Below are positions 15,478 through 24,189 of a DNA stretch of 53,320 nt, one piece after another. The notes beneath the pieces were generated by a model. That model ran no database searches and had not been told where the DNA came from. It worked only from the letters and a program-made list of their open reading frames with translations. Source of the DNA: Deltaproteobacteria bacterium (GTDB lineage Bacteria > Desulfobacterota_B > Binatia > UBA9968). The stretch covers positions 1 to 53,320 of the forward strand of contig VBKY01000075.1 of the NCBI GenBank assembly GCA_005879255.1, read 5' to 3'. Both the position numbers and the translations under genes were made by a program. Each line of letters opens with the position of its first letter. Position 1 is the stretch's first letter.

Positions 15478-16434
15478 CTATCGCGGCAAGCCCGTTTCTT
15501 CGGGGACGCCAAGCATCAGATTCAAATTTTGAATCGCCACGCCGGCGGCGCCTTTGCCGAGATTATCGAGGCGCGCCATGAGCAAGATGTGCCCTGATTG
15601 GTGCGGCAGCACGCGCAGGGATATGAGGTTGGTATTATTGTGCGCTTGCGGATCGAAGGTAAATTCGTCCGCCTCGCCGTTGTCCGTCAGCGGCTCAGTC
15701 CTGACGAAAGGCTCTTTCTCGTAGCGTGCCGACAAGATCTCCCACATGACTTTTCCGCTGCCCGATTTTAGCCGCGCTTTTGCCGGAATCATGATTTCGA
15801 CGCGCATGCCGCAGCGAAACGGACCGACATTGGGCAAGAAATGCGGCTCGGCATCGAGGGCTCCATAATGCAGGATCTCCGGAATGTGCTTGTGAAACTT
15901 CGTAACGCTGTATGGAGCTTCGTAAGCAATTTTGAGCAAGCCTCGCTTGGGGTCCTCCCAGCGTTCAATGAGCGAGCGACCGCCGCCCGAGTAACCGGAA
16001 AGGGCATGAATCGACAGTGGGGTGTCGCTCGCGATCAACCCGGCATCCACGAGCGGGCGTAACAGTAAAATTACCGCAGACGAATAACAGCCAGGATTCG
16101 CGACGCGTGGAGCTTTGGCGATCTGCTCGCGCTGACCCGGCATCAATTCCGGCAGTCCGTAAACCCATCCATCGGCAACACGGTGCGCCGTGCTGGCGTC
16201 GAGTATTCGCACCGGCGAGTCGGCGAGCCAAGTGGCGGCTTCTTTCGCGGCATCATCGGGCAGGCACAAAAGTACGATGCTCGCGTCTTGCAGGGCCTGC
16301 TTTCGAGCGGCGGGATCTTTGCGCAACTCCTCGGGAAGCGTTACGACCTCAAGATCATTGCGGCCCGCTAGCCAATCACGGATTCTCAGCGCCGTCGTGC
16401 CGGCTTGACCGTCGATGTAAATTTTCGGTGGCAT
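15478..16434 (-). CDS. argC: N-acetyl-gamma-glutamyl-phosphate reductase (type 2)
   Basis: 318-residue NADPH-dependent enzyme of arginine synthesis, reducing N-acetylglutamyl-5-phosphate to the semialdehyde. The nucleophile is Cys116 in ANPGCYS. IDGQAGTTALRIRDWL is the N-terminal Rossmann motif of the short (type 2) branch, and ALSGYSGGGRS and FHKHIPEI are substrate-site motifs. The frame stays open to 16608, but ATG 16434 gives the normal family N-terminus (MPPKIYIDGQAG). It stands alone: no other arg gene adjoins. It is divergent from the binding-protein gene at 16574. Confidence 0.93.
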   Translation of the reverse strand: MPPKIYIDGQAGTTALRIRDWLAGRNDLEVVTLPEELRKDPAARKQALQDASIVLLCLPDDAAKEAATWLADSPVRILDASTAHRVADGWVYGLPELMPGQREQIAKAPRVANPGCYSSAVILLLRPLVDAGLIASDTPLSIHALSGYSGGGRSLIERWEDPKRGLLKIAYEAPYSVTKFHKHIPEILHYGALDAEPHFLPNVGPFRCGMRVEIMIPAKARLKSGSGKVMWEILSARYEKEPFVRTEPLTDNGEADEFTFDPQAHNNTNLISLRVLPHQSGHILLMARLDNLGKGAAGVAIQNLNLMLGVPEETGLPR

Positions 16435-16573
16435 TGCAAAATTCAAGTTTTCAGCGTCAAAAAGAATTCTACTCTTATCCGCGGGGCTTCGCAAAACACG
16501 GCGGCTTGAAATGACGCGCGCGCCTGGACTATAGGAAAGCGACACCGGAGTCTCGCACAGGGAGGAAATCACG

Positions 16574-17653
16574 ATGCTCAAGGTCGCTCGCATATTCGGA
16601 TTCGCCATTATCGGCTCATTGGTGGCGTTGTCAGGCGTCGAAAGTTTCGCCGCTGAAGCTTCGGCCGAGCAGCTCTATGCCACTCTAGCAAAATTGCCCG
16701 CGGACCAGCGAGAAAAGCGCTTGGAAGAGGGTGCCCGCAAGGAGGGCAAGCTTAACTTCGTTCATACTTGGCGCGGTAAGATCGCCCGCGACCACGTCAA
16801 TCTCTTCGAAAAACGCTATCCATTTGTGAAAGTTGAAATGGGCGATATCGGATCTCAGGACGCTGCAGAGCGCTTCATTGCAGAGGAAACTGCCGGCCGG
16901 CATCTAACCGATATCCTCACTCTAGGCGTGCCGGACATGGCGGTGATACTGAAACAGAACTTGGTCGCAAAATTTCCAACGCCGGCAACGAAAAAGATTT
17001 TAAAGCAATACCAAAGTTTCATTGAACCGGAGAATCGCTGGACGCCCTGGTATTGGGCCGAGCATGGTATTTCTTACAACACGGATCTAATCAAGCCGGA
17101 CAAAGCGCCAAAGACTTGGTTCGATCTGTGCAAGCCCGAGTTCAAGGGTCAGGTTTCTTTCGATCCACCAGAGACGCGCTTCATGGCCGGACTCTATGTC
17201 ATGATGGGCGAAGGGAAGGTCAAAGAGTGGCTCAAATGCATGGGCCAAAATCAGCCGATCATACAGCAAGGACACACGCAGCGCATGGAGCTCATGCTCA
17301 CCGGCGATCATGCAGTTCAGGGCGACAATTACTTTTATGTCGGCGTGGAGCATAAAAAAAAGGATCCGAAGACGCCCTTCGCCATGGTATTGACCGCGCC
17401 TGTGCTGTCCTTCGCCGGGGCTATGATCATCAACAAAAATACTCAGCATCCTTGTGCTTCGGCGTTATTTGTTGACTGGACACTGTCGCAGGATAGCCAG
17501 AATTTAATCAATGAAATTCTGCGCGGGCCGCTCACAATCAAGCACCCGTACCTGCCCGACAACATCAAGCTCGTGACTTATAACATCGTCGGCGACGACA
17601 TCACCAAACGACTGCACGAGGCTTGGAACCAATCCATCGGCCGGTTGAAATAA
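16574..17653 (+). CDS. Extracellular solute-binding protein, Fbp/PotD-like
   Basis: 359-residue periplasmic binding protein. GGGAGG lies nine bases before ATG 16574, and a signal peptide ends near SFAAEA. EGARKEGKLNFVHTW is the usual first strand of the Fe(III)/2-aminoethylphosphonate-type family, and ENRWTPWYWAEHGISYNTDLI plus the APKTWFDLCKPEFKGQVSF segment are the hinge and second-lobe motifs. It is followed 21 bases later by a fused double permease, so the two form a transport unit. The ligand could be a metal complex, a phosphonate or a polyamine. No ATPase gene follows. Confidence 0.87.
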   Translation: MLKVARIFGFAIIGSLVALSGVESFAAEASAEQLYATLAKLPADQREKRLEEGARKEGKLNFVHTWRGKIARDHVNLFEKRYPFVKVEMGDIGSQDAAERFIAEETAGRHLTDILTLGVPDMAVILKQNLVAKFPTPATKKILKQYQSFIEPENRWTPWYWAEHGISYNTDLIKPDKAPKTWFDLCKPEFKGQVSFDPPETRFMAGLYVMMGEGKVKEWLKCMGQNQPIIQQGHTQRMELMLTGDHAVQGDNYFYVGVEHKKKDPKTPFAMVLTAPVLSFAGAMIINKNTQHPCASALFVDWTLSQDSQNLINEILRGPLTIKHPYLPDNIKLVTYNIVGDDITKRLHEAWNQSIGRLK

Positions 17654-17674
17654 CGGTTCCGGTAGTCTGATGTC

Positions 17675-19420
17675 ATGGCGATGAGCTCGCTCCGTTGGGA
17701 AGCCAGCACGCGGCCGCCGCTCATGAGCGGCGGCCGCATCGTTGTCATCAGCCTGGTCGTCATTCTCGCGTACCAAGTCCTCGTTCCACTTCTTTTGATA
17801 ATCTGGACCAGCCTAAAGACGATTCGCCCCGGCGAGCCCGGTTTTTTGGACCTGAGATTCACGCTTGCCAATTATGCGAGGGCATACGGCATCAGTGAAT
17901 TTTGGGAAGCGAGCCTGAACACGCTCTACTTCGCATTCCTGTCGAGTGTCTATGCTTTTTTCGGGGGGACTTTTTTAGCGTGGACGGTCGAGCGAACCAA
18001 TATGCCGCTCGCAAGGCTTATCGGCATGATCACCCTGGGGCGAATTATCATCCCGGGGGTTATCATTACGATTTCCTGGATCCTCACGGCGAGCCCGAGT
18101 ATCGGGGTGTTGAATCACATCATCAACGCGCTGACGGGCGTGCCGCGCTTTCTAAACATTTATTCATTTTGGGGCATGGTCTGGGTGCAATCCTTGGAAA
18201 TGACGCCGCTCGCCTATTTGCTAATGTCTGCGGCAATGAAGTCGATCGATCCGCGGCTCGAAGAAGCGTCGGCCATCGCCGGCGCGGGCACGTGGCCGAC
18301 GTTTCGCCGGGTTACTTTACCGCTTATCTTACCCGCGGCGGCAGCGGCCGCTCTGCTTTTAATCATTCAGACAGTTGAGAGTTTCGAGGTGCCGCTCTTG
18401 CTCGGCGGCCGCGCTCGTGTGGCGGTTTATACAACGCAAGTTTATTTCAACACATCGCGCACGCCGACGGATTGGGGCCTGTCGAGCACTTATTCGATAG
18501 TGCTGCTGTTTCTTTCGATGGCGCTGCTTTATGTTTATTTCCAGCTTGTCCGTCACGGCGAGCGTTATCAGACAATCACCGGCAAGGATTATCGGCCGCG
18601 GCGCATCGATCTCGGCGGATGGAAATATCTTACCTGTGCGCTCAGCCTGGTGCTAGTCTTCTTCATTACCGGACTACCGTTTCTCACGATGCTCTACGCG
18701 TCCTTGCTGCCGCGCTTTCGGCCGCCAACTGCGGAAGTGCTAGAAACGCTGACGCTGATCAATTACAAAACTCTTTTTTCCGAGGGCAGCTATGCCCTCA
18801 AGCCTTTGTGGAACAGCACATTGCTCGGGGTCAGTTCGGCTTCGATCGTCATGCTGTTGGTCGCGGCGATCAGTTACTTCGTGCACAAGACGCGGCTTGG
18901 CGGGCGAAAAATCCTCGACTTTCTTGCCTTCGCGCCGATCGCGCTGCCGAGTGTCGTGCTCGGTTCCGCATTCCTGTGGCTCTATCTCCTTGTCCCGCTG
19001 CCCATCATCGGTACGCTGAGCATCATCGGTCTCGCCTATCTGACGCGATATCTGCCTTTTGCTTTGCGTTTTGTGTCCACGTCAATGGTGCAGATTCATA
19101 CTGAGCTGGAAGAAGCGGCGGCAGTGGCAGGCGGAGGTTGGTGGAGAAACTTCTATCATATTTACCTACCGCTGCTGCGGCCGGGTCTCATGGCAGGATG
19201 GTTCTGGGTCATGGTTCACGCCTATAGGGAGCTGACGATTTCACTGATGCTCGCGCGCTCGAGCAATCGCACGGCATCGGTGATTATCTTCGATCTCTGG
19301 TCGAACGGCTCGTTTCAACAACTTAGCGCCTTCGGCGTTCTTATGTTCACGATTCTAATTATCCTCGTCTCAATCGCACAGAACGTCAGCGCGCGGTACG
19401 GAATTCAGGAGCGGCTGTGA
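17675..19420 (+). CDS. ABC transporter permease, fused double BPD domain (FbpB-like)
   Basis: 581 residues with about twelve membrane helices forming two binding-protein-dependent permease modules in one chain, as in FbpB. Each module carries an EAA loop: LEEASAIAGAGTWPTFRRV around residue 205 and LEEAAAVAGGGWWRNFYHI around residue 480, the docking sites for an ATPase. Because both half-permeases are in one protein, a single chain can form the channel. The cognate ATP-binding protein is not encoded here: the next gene is a universal stress protein. The ATPase must be supplied in trans. Confidence 0.88.
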   Translation: MAMSSLRWEASTRPPLMSGGRIVVISLVVILAYQVLVPLLLIIWTSLKTIRPGEPGFLDLRFTLANYARAYGISEFWEASLNTLYFAFLSSVYAFFGGTFLAWTVERTNMPLARLIGMITLGRIIIPGVIITISWILTASPSIGVLNHIINALTGVPRFLNIYSFWGMVWVQSLEMTPLAYLLMSAAMKSIDPRLEEASAIAGAGTWPTFRRVTLPLILPAAAAAALLLIIQTVESFEVPLLLGGRARVAVYTTQVYFNTSRTPTDWGLSSTYSIVLLFLSMALLYVYFQLVRHGERYQTITGKDYRPRRIDLGGWKYLTCALSLVLVFFITGLPFLTMLYASLLPRFRPPTAEVLETLTLINYKTLFSEGSYALKPLWNSTLLGVSSASIVMLLVAAISYFVHKTRLGGRKILDFLAFAPIALPSVVLGSAFLWLYLLVPLPIIGTLSIIGLAYLTRYLPFALRFVSTSMVQIHTELEEAAAVAGGGWWRNFYHIYLPLLRPGLMAGWFWVMVHAYRELTISLMLARSSNRTASVIIFDLWSNGSFQQLSAFGVLMFTILIILVSIAQNVSARYGIQERL

Positions 19421-19437
19421 GGGGTGAAACTTGCTAA

Positions 19438-19467
19438 TGACTTCACCGCACGCCAGGTTCGTATAAT
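19438..19467 (+). promoter_or_regulatory. Possible promoter of the UspA gene
   Basis: TATAAT (19462-19467) lies 18 bases after TGACTT (19438-19443), about 150 bases before the UspA start, which has its own strong ribosome-binding site (GGGAGGAG). The -10 box is perfect, the -35 box weak. Confidence 0.3.
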
Positions 19468-19616
19468 AATTTATACACATTTGTAGGCAGGTACCTTCAG
19501 AAGCGAATTGCGCGATTGTCGCGTCGAGAAAGTAGTCTTAAAATCAAGGACTTAAATTTGATCAGTTGTTTGGCATCAGCGTTGCCTTCCTAAAAAGGTG
19601 AAGGGAGGAGAAAATT

Positions 19617-20175
19617 ATGATCACCCTTAAAAGAATTCTCGCCCCGACGGATTTTTCTATTATTACCGTGCCGGCAGTCGGTTACGCGCTGTCGCTTGCG
19701 CGGGAGCTTGGCGCCGAAGTCACTGTACTCCACGCTCTTCCAACCGAAGTCATGAAAGAGCAGTTTATGAATCAGTATGCTGCGGGAGATTTAGCTGCGG
19801 CTGCGGCGGCGCCAGTTGGTCTGACTCGCCAGCCTGATTTTGGAGGGTATCTTCGAAAGAAAGAAGCAAGTTCTTCATACCTTCCTGGAGCAAAGGATCT
19901 CCAGCGACCTTCTTAGGGCAGTAAAGGTAAATCCTGTCATCAGGATCGGTAAAGTTGCTGAAGAGATTGTCGCCGTGGCGAAAGAGGAGCAGTGTGATCT
20001 AATCGTGATGACAAGCCACGGAAGTCGCCTCAGAAGGCTACTGCACGGAAGCTTCACCGACCGAGTCATTCTTCTGGCGCCATGTCCGGTCCTATCGATT
20101 CAGCCCTGGACTGAGATTAGGACAGAGGAAAATAAACGAGTGGCGGTAAAGCTCATAGAGAAATGGGCTGCCTAA
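19617..20175 (+). pseudogene. Universal stress protein (UspA family), frameshifted
   Basis: The N-terminal half (MITLKRILAPTDFSIITVPA ... VTVLHALP) is in one frame from ATG 19617. The C-terminal half (KVAEEIVAVAKEEQCDLIV, then the nucleotide-binding SHGSRLRRLLHGSFTDRVI) is in the +1 frame, starting from about 19835 (ILEGIFERKK). Both halves are well conserved and together give one normal UspA domain of about 185 residues. A single-base insertion near the TTTT run around 19836 explains the break. It is either a recent pseudogene or an assembly/sequencing error; the otherwise undamaged reading favours something recent. No stop-type slippery sequence for programmed +1 shifting is seen. Confidence 0.8.
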
Positions 20176-20205
20176 TTTCTCTGACAACGCTGCGAATTCC
20201 ACACA

Positions 20206-20264
20206 GGCGAGAAGGTTGCGGTCGCTCGTCAGATGAGACTTCAGAGTCTGAATCACTTCTCGCC
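20206..20264. terminator. Convergent hairpin region, possible bidirectional terminator
   Basis: GGCGAGAAG (20206-20214) pairs with CTTCTCGCC (20256-20264), with an inner hairpin AGACT-TCAG-AGTCT (20236-20249). It sits between the 3' ends of the UspA gene (+) and the Rieske gene (-), and the right arm overlaps the last Rieske codons. No T-run is present. Confidence 0.3.
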
Positions 20265-21356
20265 AGGCAACCCTGCGTGCAAATCCTTGTAGAGAAGCCT
20301 GTGAAACAGGTGCTCTCCGGCTTCCCGCCGGACTGAGAGCCGGCCGGCGTTATACGAGCGAGACCTCAAGCCGCGCTGCACGGATTCGCAGACAGCGACG
20401 TCCTCGGCTTGAATCTGCTCGCTCACCGCGATGCTCGCGAGATTTCTTTCACGGGCTGATTCGGAAACATCCGCAAAATAGTAATCGAAAATGACTTCGG
20501 TTCGATCGCCCGATCGCGGAATAACGAGATTGGTATCCATCACGCCGTCGTAAATGTTGATCATTAAATTCGGATAAATCCAGTAATAGAATGCCCGCTG
20601 GCCTTTGCGGACTTCGGCAGTTTTGGCTTCAGCTTTGTCGGTTACGATTGGGCTCGACTGCAGACAAAAGTGCTCGCCGGCCTCGATGTTGTACTTGGTG
20701 TAATCGAGCACGCTGTTTAAATTGCCGTGAATATGCGGGACGTGGTAGCCGCCGTCGAGATAATTGTCGACGAAGACTTTCCAGTTACAGTTGAGTGTGT
20801 AATGGCGCCGCTCGAACCATTGCATTTGTTCAAGGTTCAAAGGTTCAAATCGTTCCATGAGATCCTTGCTTAGAAAGTCTTCAAGTGACGGACCTTCAGT
20901 CTTCAGTTTCGCAAACACCCAATTTTTCCGAATTAAGCCGTTGGCGGCGCGGTCGAAATTGGCGACGCCACCAAATTCCGGTGTGAGAATCAGCACGCCT
21001 TCCAAATTGTAGGTCCATCCGTGGTAAGGGCAGCGAAGGTTGTCCGCTATTCCTTCAGGTTTTGATACTACAGCAGCTGCATGGTGACGGCAGACGTTGA
21101 TAAAGCCGCGAAGAACTTTGTCATGTCCTCTGACGACGGCAATTGGCTCGCCAGCGATTTCAGAGGTGAGGTACCGGCTCGGCTCGCGCACCTGATCGAC
21201 GCGCCCGACCAGTTGCCACGAGCTGGAAAAGACTGTTCGTTGCTCTAGTTCGAAAATACGAGGATCGGTGTACCACGAAGCTGGCGGGGTCGATGCTTGA
21301 GCGAGAGGAGCGTCGGGATTGTAGTTTTCGATAATTTTCCTAATCGAAACTGCCAT
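20253..21356 (-). CDS. Rieske non-haem iron oxygenase, alpha (catalytic) subunit
   Basis: 367-residue ring-hydroxylating-oxygenase-type protein. The Rieske cluster ligands are Cys89/His91 (CRHH) and Cys109/His112 (CPYHGW). The mononuclear iron ligands are His205 and His208 in DNYLDGGYHVPHIH, with Asp201 bridging the two centres; that motif resembles choline-monooxygenase-like members more than naphthalene-type enzymes. It would hydroxylate or demethylate an aromatic or quaternary-amine substrate with electrons from an unseen reductase; no ferredoxin, reductase or beta subunit gene adjoins. Residues about 167-177 (ERFEPLNLEQM) are encoded by a GTTCAA-type repeat. Confidence 0.9.
   Translation of the reverse strand: MAVSIRKIIENYNPDAPLAQASTPPASWYTDPRIFELEQRTVFSSSWQLVGRVDQVREPSRYLTSEIAGEPIAVVRGHDKVLRGFINVCRHHAAAVVSKPEGIADNLRCPYHGWTYNLEGVLILTPEFGGVANFDRAANGLIRKNWVFAKLKTEGPSLEDFLSKDLMERFEPLNLEQMQWFERRHYTLNCNWKVFVDNYLDGGYHVPHIHGNLNSVLDYTKYNIEAGEHFCLQSSPIVTDKAEAKTAEVRKGQRAFYYWIYPNLMINIYDGVMDTNLVIPRSGDRTEVIFDYYFADVSESARERNLASIAVSEQIQAEDVAVCESVQRGLRSRSYNAGRLSVRREAGEHLFHRLLYKDLHAGLPGEK
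20828..20856. repeat. GTTCAA-type repeat inside the Rieske oxygenase gene
   Basis: Units GTTCAAG, GTTCAAAG, GTTCAAATC, GTTCC lie within the coding region and read in frame as part of ERFEPLNLEQ. The GTTCAAATC unit is identical to the first unit of the intergenic array at 29091. Confidence 0.5.
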
Positions 21357-21445
21357 TCGGTTTTACGCTCGTTTGGTAGATCTAAGATCTGCGAAGCTTA
21401 TCGCGCCAGTCCAGCGTTTGCCACTTCGCGCCACGCTTGTTCGGG

Positions 21446-21675
21446 TCAGTTGCGGGTAAGAGGGGCGTTGACCGCAATATTGGCCCTCATGGGGTCAAAA
21501 CTTCCAACCCCTCTTCTCGAAAAAATCCTTTTCGCGCGGCAATTTCCAGCGGTAGGGTGCTGACGGCGGGACCAGTCGAGGCGATTTTTACATCGTCGAC
21601 CGCTTTCGCTTCCGGGAGTGGCGAGAGGAAATACCAGAATGAAACGAGCAACAACCTCAATATCGGCTGTGTCAT
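21446..21675 (-). pseudogene. Remnant of an NMT1/THI5-like substrate-binding protein
   Basis: From 21675 the minus strand reads a signal peptide (MTQPILRLLLVSFWYF) followed by KIASTGPAVSTLPLEIAARK and GFFREEGLEVL, the unmistakable N-terminus of an SsuA-type binding protein, then stops at TGA 21487. The family's next segment continues in the neighbouring frame from 21490 (MRANIAVNAPLTRN) and stops again at 21446. The remaining two-thirds of the gene is missing. It is a frameshifted and truncated copy between the Rieske and cupin genes. Confidence 0.8.
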
Positions 21676-21731
21676 TGACCTCGCCGTAACTACGACGCGC
21701 TCCTGCGCGTAATATACGAAGTTTGTGATGG

Positions 21732-22079
21732 TTATTCTTTGGCAGTTACGTGAGCGCCGCCGAACGCTTCGGAGCGATTTCCGACGAGCACAAGGGGGTC
21801 GGTTCCGACATTGGTAATCTGGTAGTAGTCTTTGGCGCCGAAAAATACGATCTCATTTTTCTCGATGATACGCTCTTCACCCTTTAGACCCTTGACCGAT
21901 GCCTTGCCTTGAAGCACAAGAAAAGTCTCGGGCGACATATGGTAGTGCATGTCGGTGTGGTCACCCGGCTGAAAGTAGAGTATCCAGGAACGGAAACTGT
22001 CGCTGCCAAATAGAGGCACGAATCGTTTGTTTTCGTTGTTCGCCATGCGCAGCGTCTCGTCGATATTCGCAAATTCCAT
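21732..22079 (-). CDS. Cupin-domain protein
   Basis: 115-residue single cupin. Motif one is PGDHTDMHYHMSPETFLVLQG (three His/Glu-type ligand positions). Motif two (NEIVFFGAKDYYQITNVG) lacks the usual His, so metal binding may be partial. ATG 22079 is chosen because GGAGG lies five bases upstream; the frame extends to 22094 but without a site. It lies in the minus-strand run VOC, cupin, binding-protein remnant, Rieske oxygenase, which may once have been one catabolic transcript. Function is not assignable beyond the fold. Confidence 0.82.
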   Translation of the reverse strand: MEFANIDETLRMANNENKRFVPLFGSDSFRSWILYFQPGDHTDMHYHMSPETFLVLQGKASVKGLKGEERIIEKNEIVFFGAKDYYQITNVGTDPLVLVGNRSEAFGGAHVTAKE

Positions 22080-22196
22080 AAGTCCTCCAAGCAAGTTGCT
22101 GAAAAAACCTAATCGGCTTCGTTGTGCTCAACCGCCTCGCTACAACTTTGCGATGGGTATCGCTTTGCTCTACTCATCCTAGAACTCTAATAATTC

Positions 22197-23009
22197 TCAG
22201 TCCGTCAGATCCAGCAGCACGCCGTCCGGGTCGGAGATCGCGTGCTTGCAGAGTTTGCAGCCTTCGAAATTCTTCTGGCGCGTTTCACCCTCGCGACCGA
22301 CTGCGATTTTGCGGTGAGCGGACGCTGGCGCGGTGGCGGCGAGAGCGTCCAGGTCCTTCTTGGTTTGCTCCAGATCGTCGACTTTGTAACCGAAGTGATC
22401 GAGGCCGGCCATTAATCCACGGTAGGAGACCATATCCCAGGGACGAATGGCGAGATTGACCTTGCCGTCGCTCAGATAAAAACTGTTGTCGCCGGAAAGC
22501 CCCTCGACCGGTTGGAGCTCAAAAACCTTTTGATAAAACTCGGCGATATAAGCCGGGCGGCCGCTGCGGATGCAGATATGATTGATCCAGCGCGGCTGCT
22601 CCCAACCGAATTCGACGTAACCCTCCCGAACGTTGGACATGCCTTTTTGCGAGAGGTCGTACTGATTACCGTCCGGGTCATGACCGCGCAAGCCGGCAAA
22701 TGGCACATGGGTTGGGCTTTGGGCAATCTCGATATCGGGATAATACTGTTTGAAGCGGTCGCGCACTTTCTCGACGTCTTCCACCGCAAAGCCGAAATGG
22801 TCGAGTCCCGACCGTATGCCGGGCTGGCGTTGCAAGAGCGCGAGACCGATGACGCCATCACTCAGATGACCGCGATCTTTGTTGTAGTTGCCGTGCTCAT
22901 CGGTCATGCCGTTGGTGATCTTCTTCATGCCAAAGATGGTTTGGTAGAACTTCGCCTCTCGGTCCCAATTTTCGGTCATCACCGCGATATGTCGAATGCT
23001 CGCGAACAT
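22197..23009 (-). CDS. Two-domain VOC (glyoxalase / extradiol dioxygenase fold) protein
   Basis: 270 residues with two vicinal-oxygen-chelate modules. Module one starts SIRHIAVMTENWDREAKFY and contains GLDHFGFAVEDVE and DPDGNQYDLS. Module two begins WINHICIRSGRPAYIAEFY, with GLDHFGYKVDDLE and DPDGVLLDL. His and acidic residues at the canonical metal positions are present, consistent with a metal-dependent lyase or dioxygenase; substrate unknown. GGAGGAGAAG precedes ATG 23009. Paired domains and the neighbouring Rieske oxygenase suggest a ring-degradation role, which is inference. A broken paralogue is at 5754-6065. Confidence 0.85.
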   Translation of the reverse strand: MFASIRHIAVMTENWDREAKFYQTIFGMKKITNGMTDEHGNYNKDRGHLSDGVIGLALLQRQPGIRSGLDHFGFAVEDVEKVRDRFKQYYPDIEIAQSPTHVPFAGLRGHDPDGNQYDLSQKGMSNVREGYVEFGWEQPRWINHICIRSGRPAYIAEFYQKVFELQPVEGLSGDNSFYLSDGKVNLAIRPWDMVSYRGLMAGLDHFGYKVDDLEQTKKDLDALAATAPASAHRKIAVGREGETRQKNFEGCKLCKHAISDPDGVLLDLTD

Positions 23010-23178
23010 GATCTTCTCCTCCTTTTGATCGGATTCTTGTCAAAGTTGACGGCACGTGTCAACCGACGGCGAACTGGTTCGAGTCTCGGGTTGAAATAGA
23101 GAGCCATGGATTCGCAACATTCTCCTCAGGTAACTTGACTTATCGCGATCAAGCGGGTTAGTTGCGAAGTTATCCGTC

Positions 23179-24036
23179 ATGACGATTAGATCTTTCGATC
23201 TTTTGCAGCCACGCTCGCTTCCTGAGGCAGTCGAGCTGCTCGCCAAGCACGGCGACGAGGCTCGCGTAATCGGCGGCGGAACGACGCTCGTCATCTTAAT
23301 GAAGCAGCGCGCGCTCTATTATCGGTATTTGGTCGATCTCCAGACGATTCCCGGATTAAACGAAATCAAAAACGAGACTGACGGCGTGCGCATCGGCGCG
23401 CTGGTGACACATCGAGCGGTCGAGCTTTCTCCGGCGATTCGCCGATCATTCCCGGTAGTGGCCGAAGCGTTCAGCCATATCGGCAATGTGCGCGTCCGTG
23501 AGACCGCATCGGTCGGTGGTAATCTCGCTCATGCCGATTATCGTCTCGATCCGCCGCCGCCGTTGCTCGTGCTCGGCGCTGAGATTACTGCCTTTGGTCC
23601 AAATGGCTCGCGGACAATTGCGCTTAAAAATTTCTTCCAGGGCATGTACGAGACGGCGCTTGGGCCGGGAGACATTCTCGTCGATGTCAAAATTCCTTTT
23701 TCGCCGGCCAATAGTCGTGCAGTCTATCTCCGTTATAGTAGCCTTTCGGCCACCGATTGGCCTTGTCTGGGTGTTGCCGCGTTTATGACCAAAGACAACG
23801 GAAGATGTAAGGAATTGCGGCTCGCGCTCGGCGGAGTAGCGGCGACCCCGATTCTAATTTCCGGTCTTGAGTTTGCTTCGGATCAAAAGCTCGACGAGAC
23901 GGTGGTGGAAAAAGTGCTGAGCGTCGTTGACGAACAGATTTCGCCTTTCTCCGACCTCCGCGGCTCGGAATGGTACAAACGGAAAATGGCCCGGCTTTTT
24001 ACCAAGAAGGCGATTACGCAGCTAAGTGCTAATTAG
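23179..24036 (+). CDS. FAD-binding subunit of xanthine dehydrogenase/CO dehydrogenase family (CoxM-like)
   Basis: 285 residues with the family's FAD motifs: ARVIGGGTTLVILMKQ near residue 33 and TASVGGNLAHADYRLDPPP near residue 111. It begins IRSFDLLQPRSLPEAVELL, the usual CoxM/XdhB opening. This subunit passes electrons from the 2Fe-2S subunit to an acceptor via FAD. It heads a run with a collapsed large-subunit gene and the 2Fe-2S subunit, so the order is M, (L remnant), S. It starts 170 bases from the divergent VOC gene. Without the molybdenum subunit here, it can act only if a paralogous large subunit exists elsewhere. Confidence 0.9.
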   Translation: MTIRSFDLLQPRSLPEAVELLAKHGDEARVIGGGTTLVILMKQRALYYRYLVDLQTIPGLNEIKNETDGVRIGALVTHRAVELSPAIRRSFPVVAEAFSHIGNVRVRETASVGGNLAHADYRLDPPPPLLVLGAEITAFGPNGSRTIALKNFFQGMYETALGPGDILVDVKIPFSPANSRAVYLRYSSLSATDWPCLGVAAFMTKDNGRCKELRLALGGVAATPILISGLEFASDQKLDETVVEKVLSVVDEQISPFSDLRGSEWYKRKMARLFTKKAITQLSAN

Positions 24037-24042
24037 GGTAGT

Positions 24043-24183
24043 ATGACGAACTTTGCAGTGGTTGGACAATCGGTTTACCGAAAAGACGCTGTTGGCGTGC
24101 GGATTCGCGATTTGCCGATTACCCCGGAACAGATACTCCGCGCGCTGGCCGAGAACGATGGTGCGCCGGTTGCGAAGGATTGA
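24043..24183 (+). pseudogene. Collapsed remnant of the molybdopterin (CoxL/XdhA-type) large subunit
   Basis: A 46-codon frame starts seven bases after coxM and ends seven bases before coxS. Its first part reads MTNFAVVGQSVYRKDA, matching the N-terminal (VGQSVPRKDA-like) text of molybdenum hydroxylase large chains. Its second part, VGVRIRDLPITPEQILRALA, matches the extreme C-terminus (DLPITPExIL) of the same chains. About 700 middle residues, including the cofactor and active-site domains, are absent without breaking the frame. It is a large in-frame internal deletion, or an assembly misjoin, at about 24090. Confidence 0.75.
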
Positions 24184-24189
24184 AACTTC

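Noticed and set aside
19830..19845. Programmed +1 frameshift in the UspA gene
   Set aside because: No slippery stop context or stimulatory structure was seen; UspA genes are not known to use frameshifting, so a plain indel is simpler.
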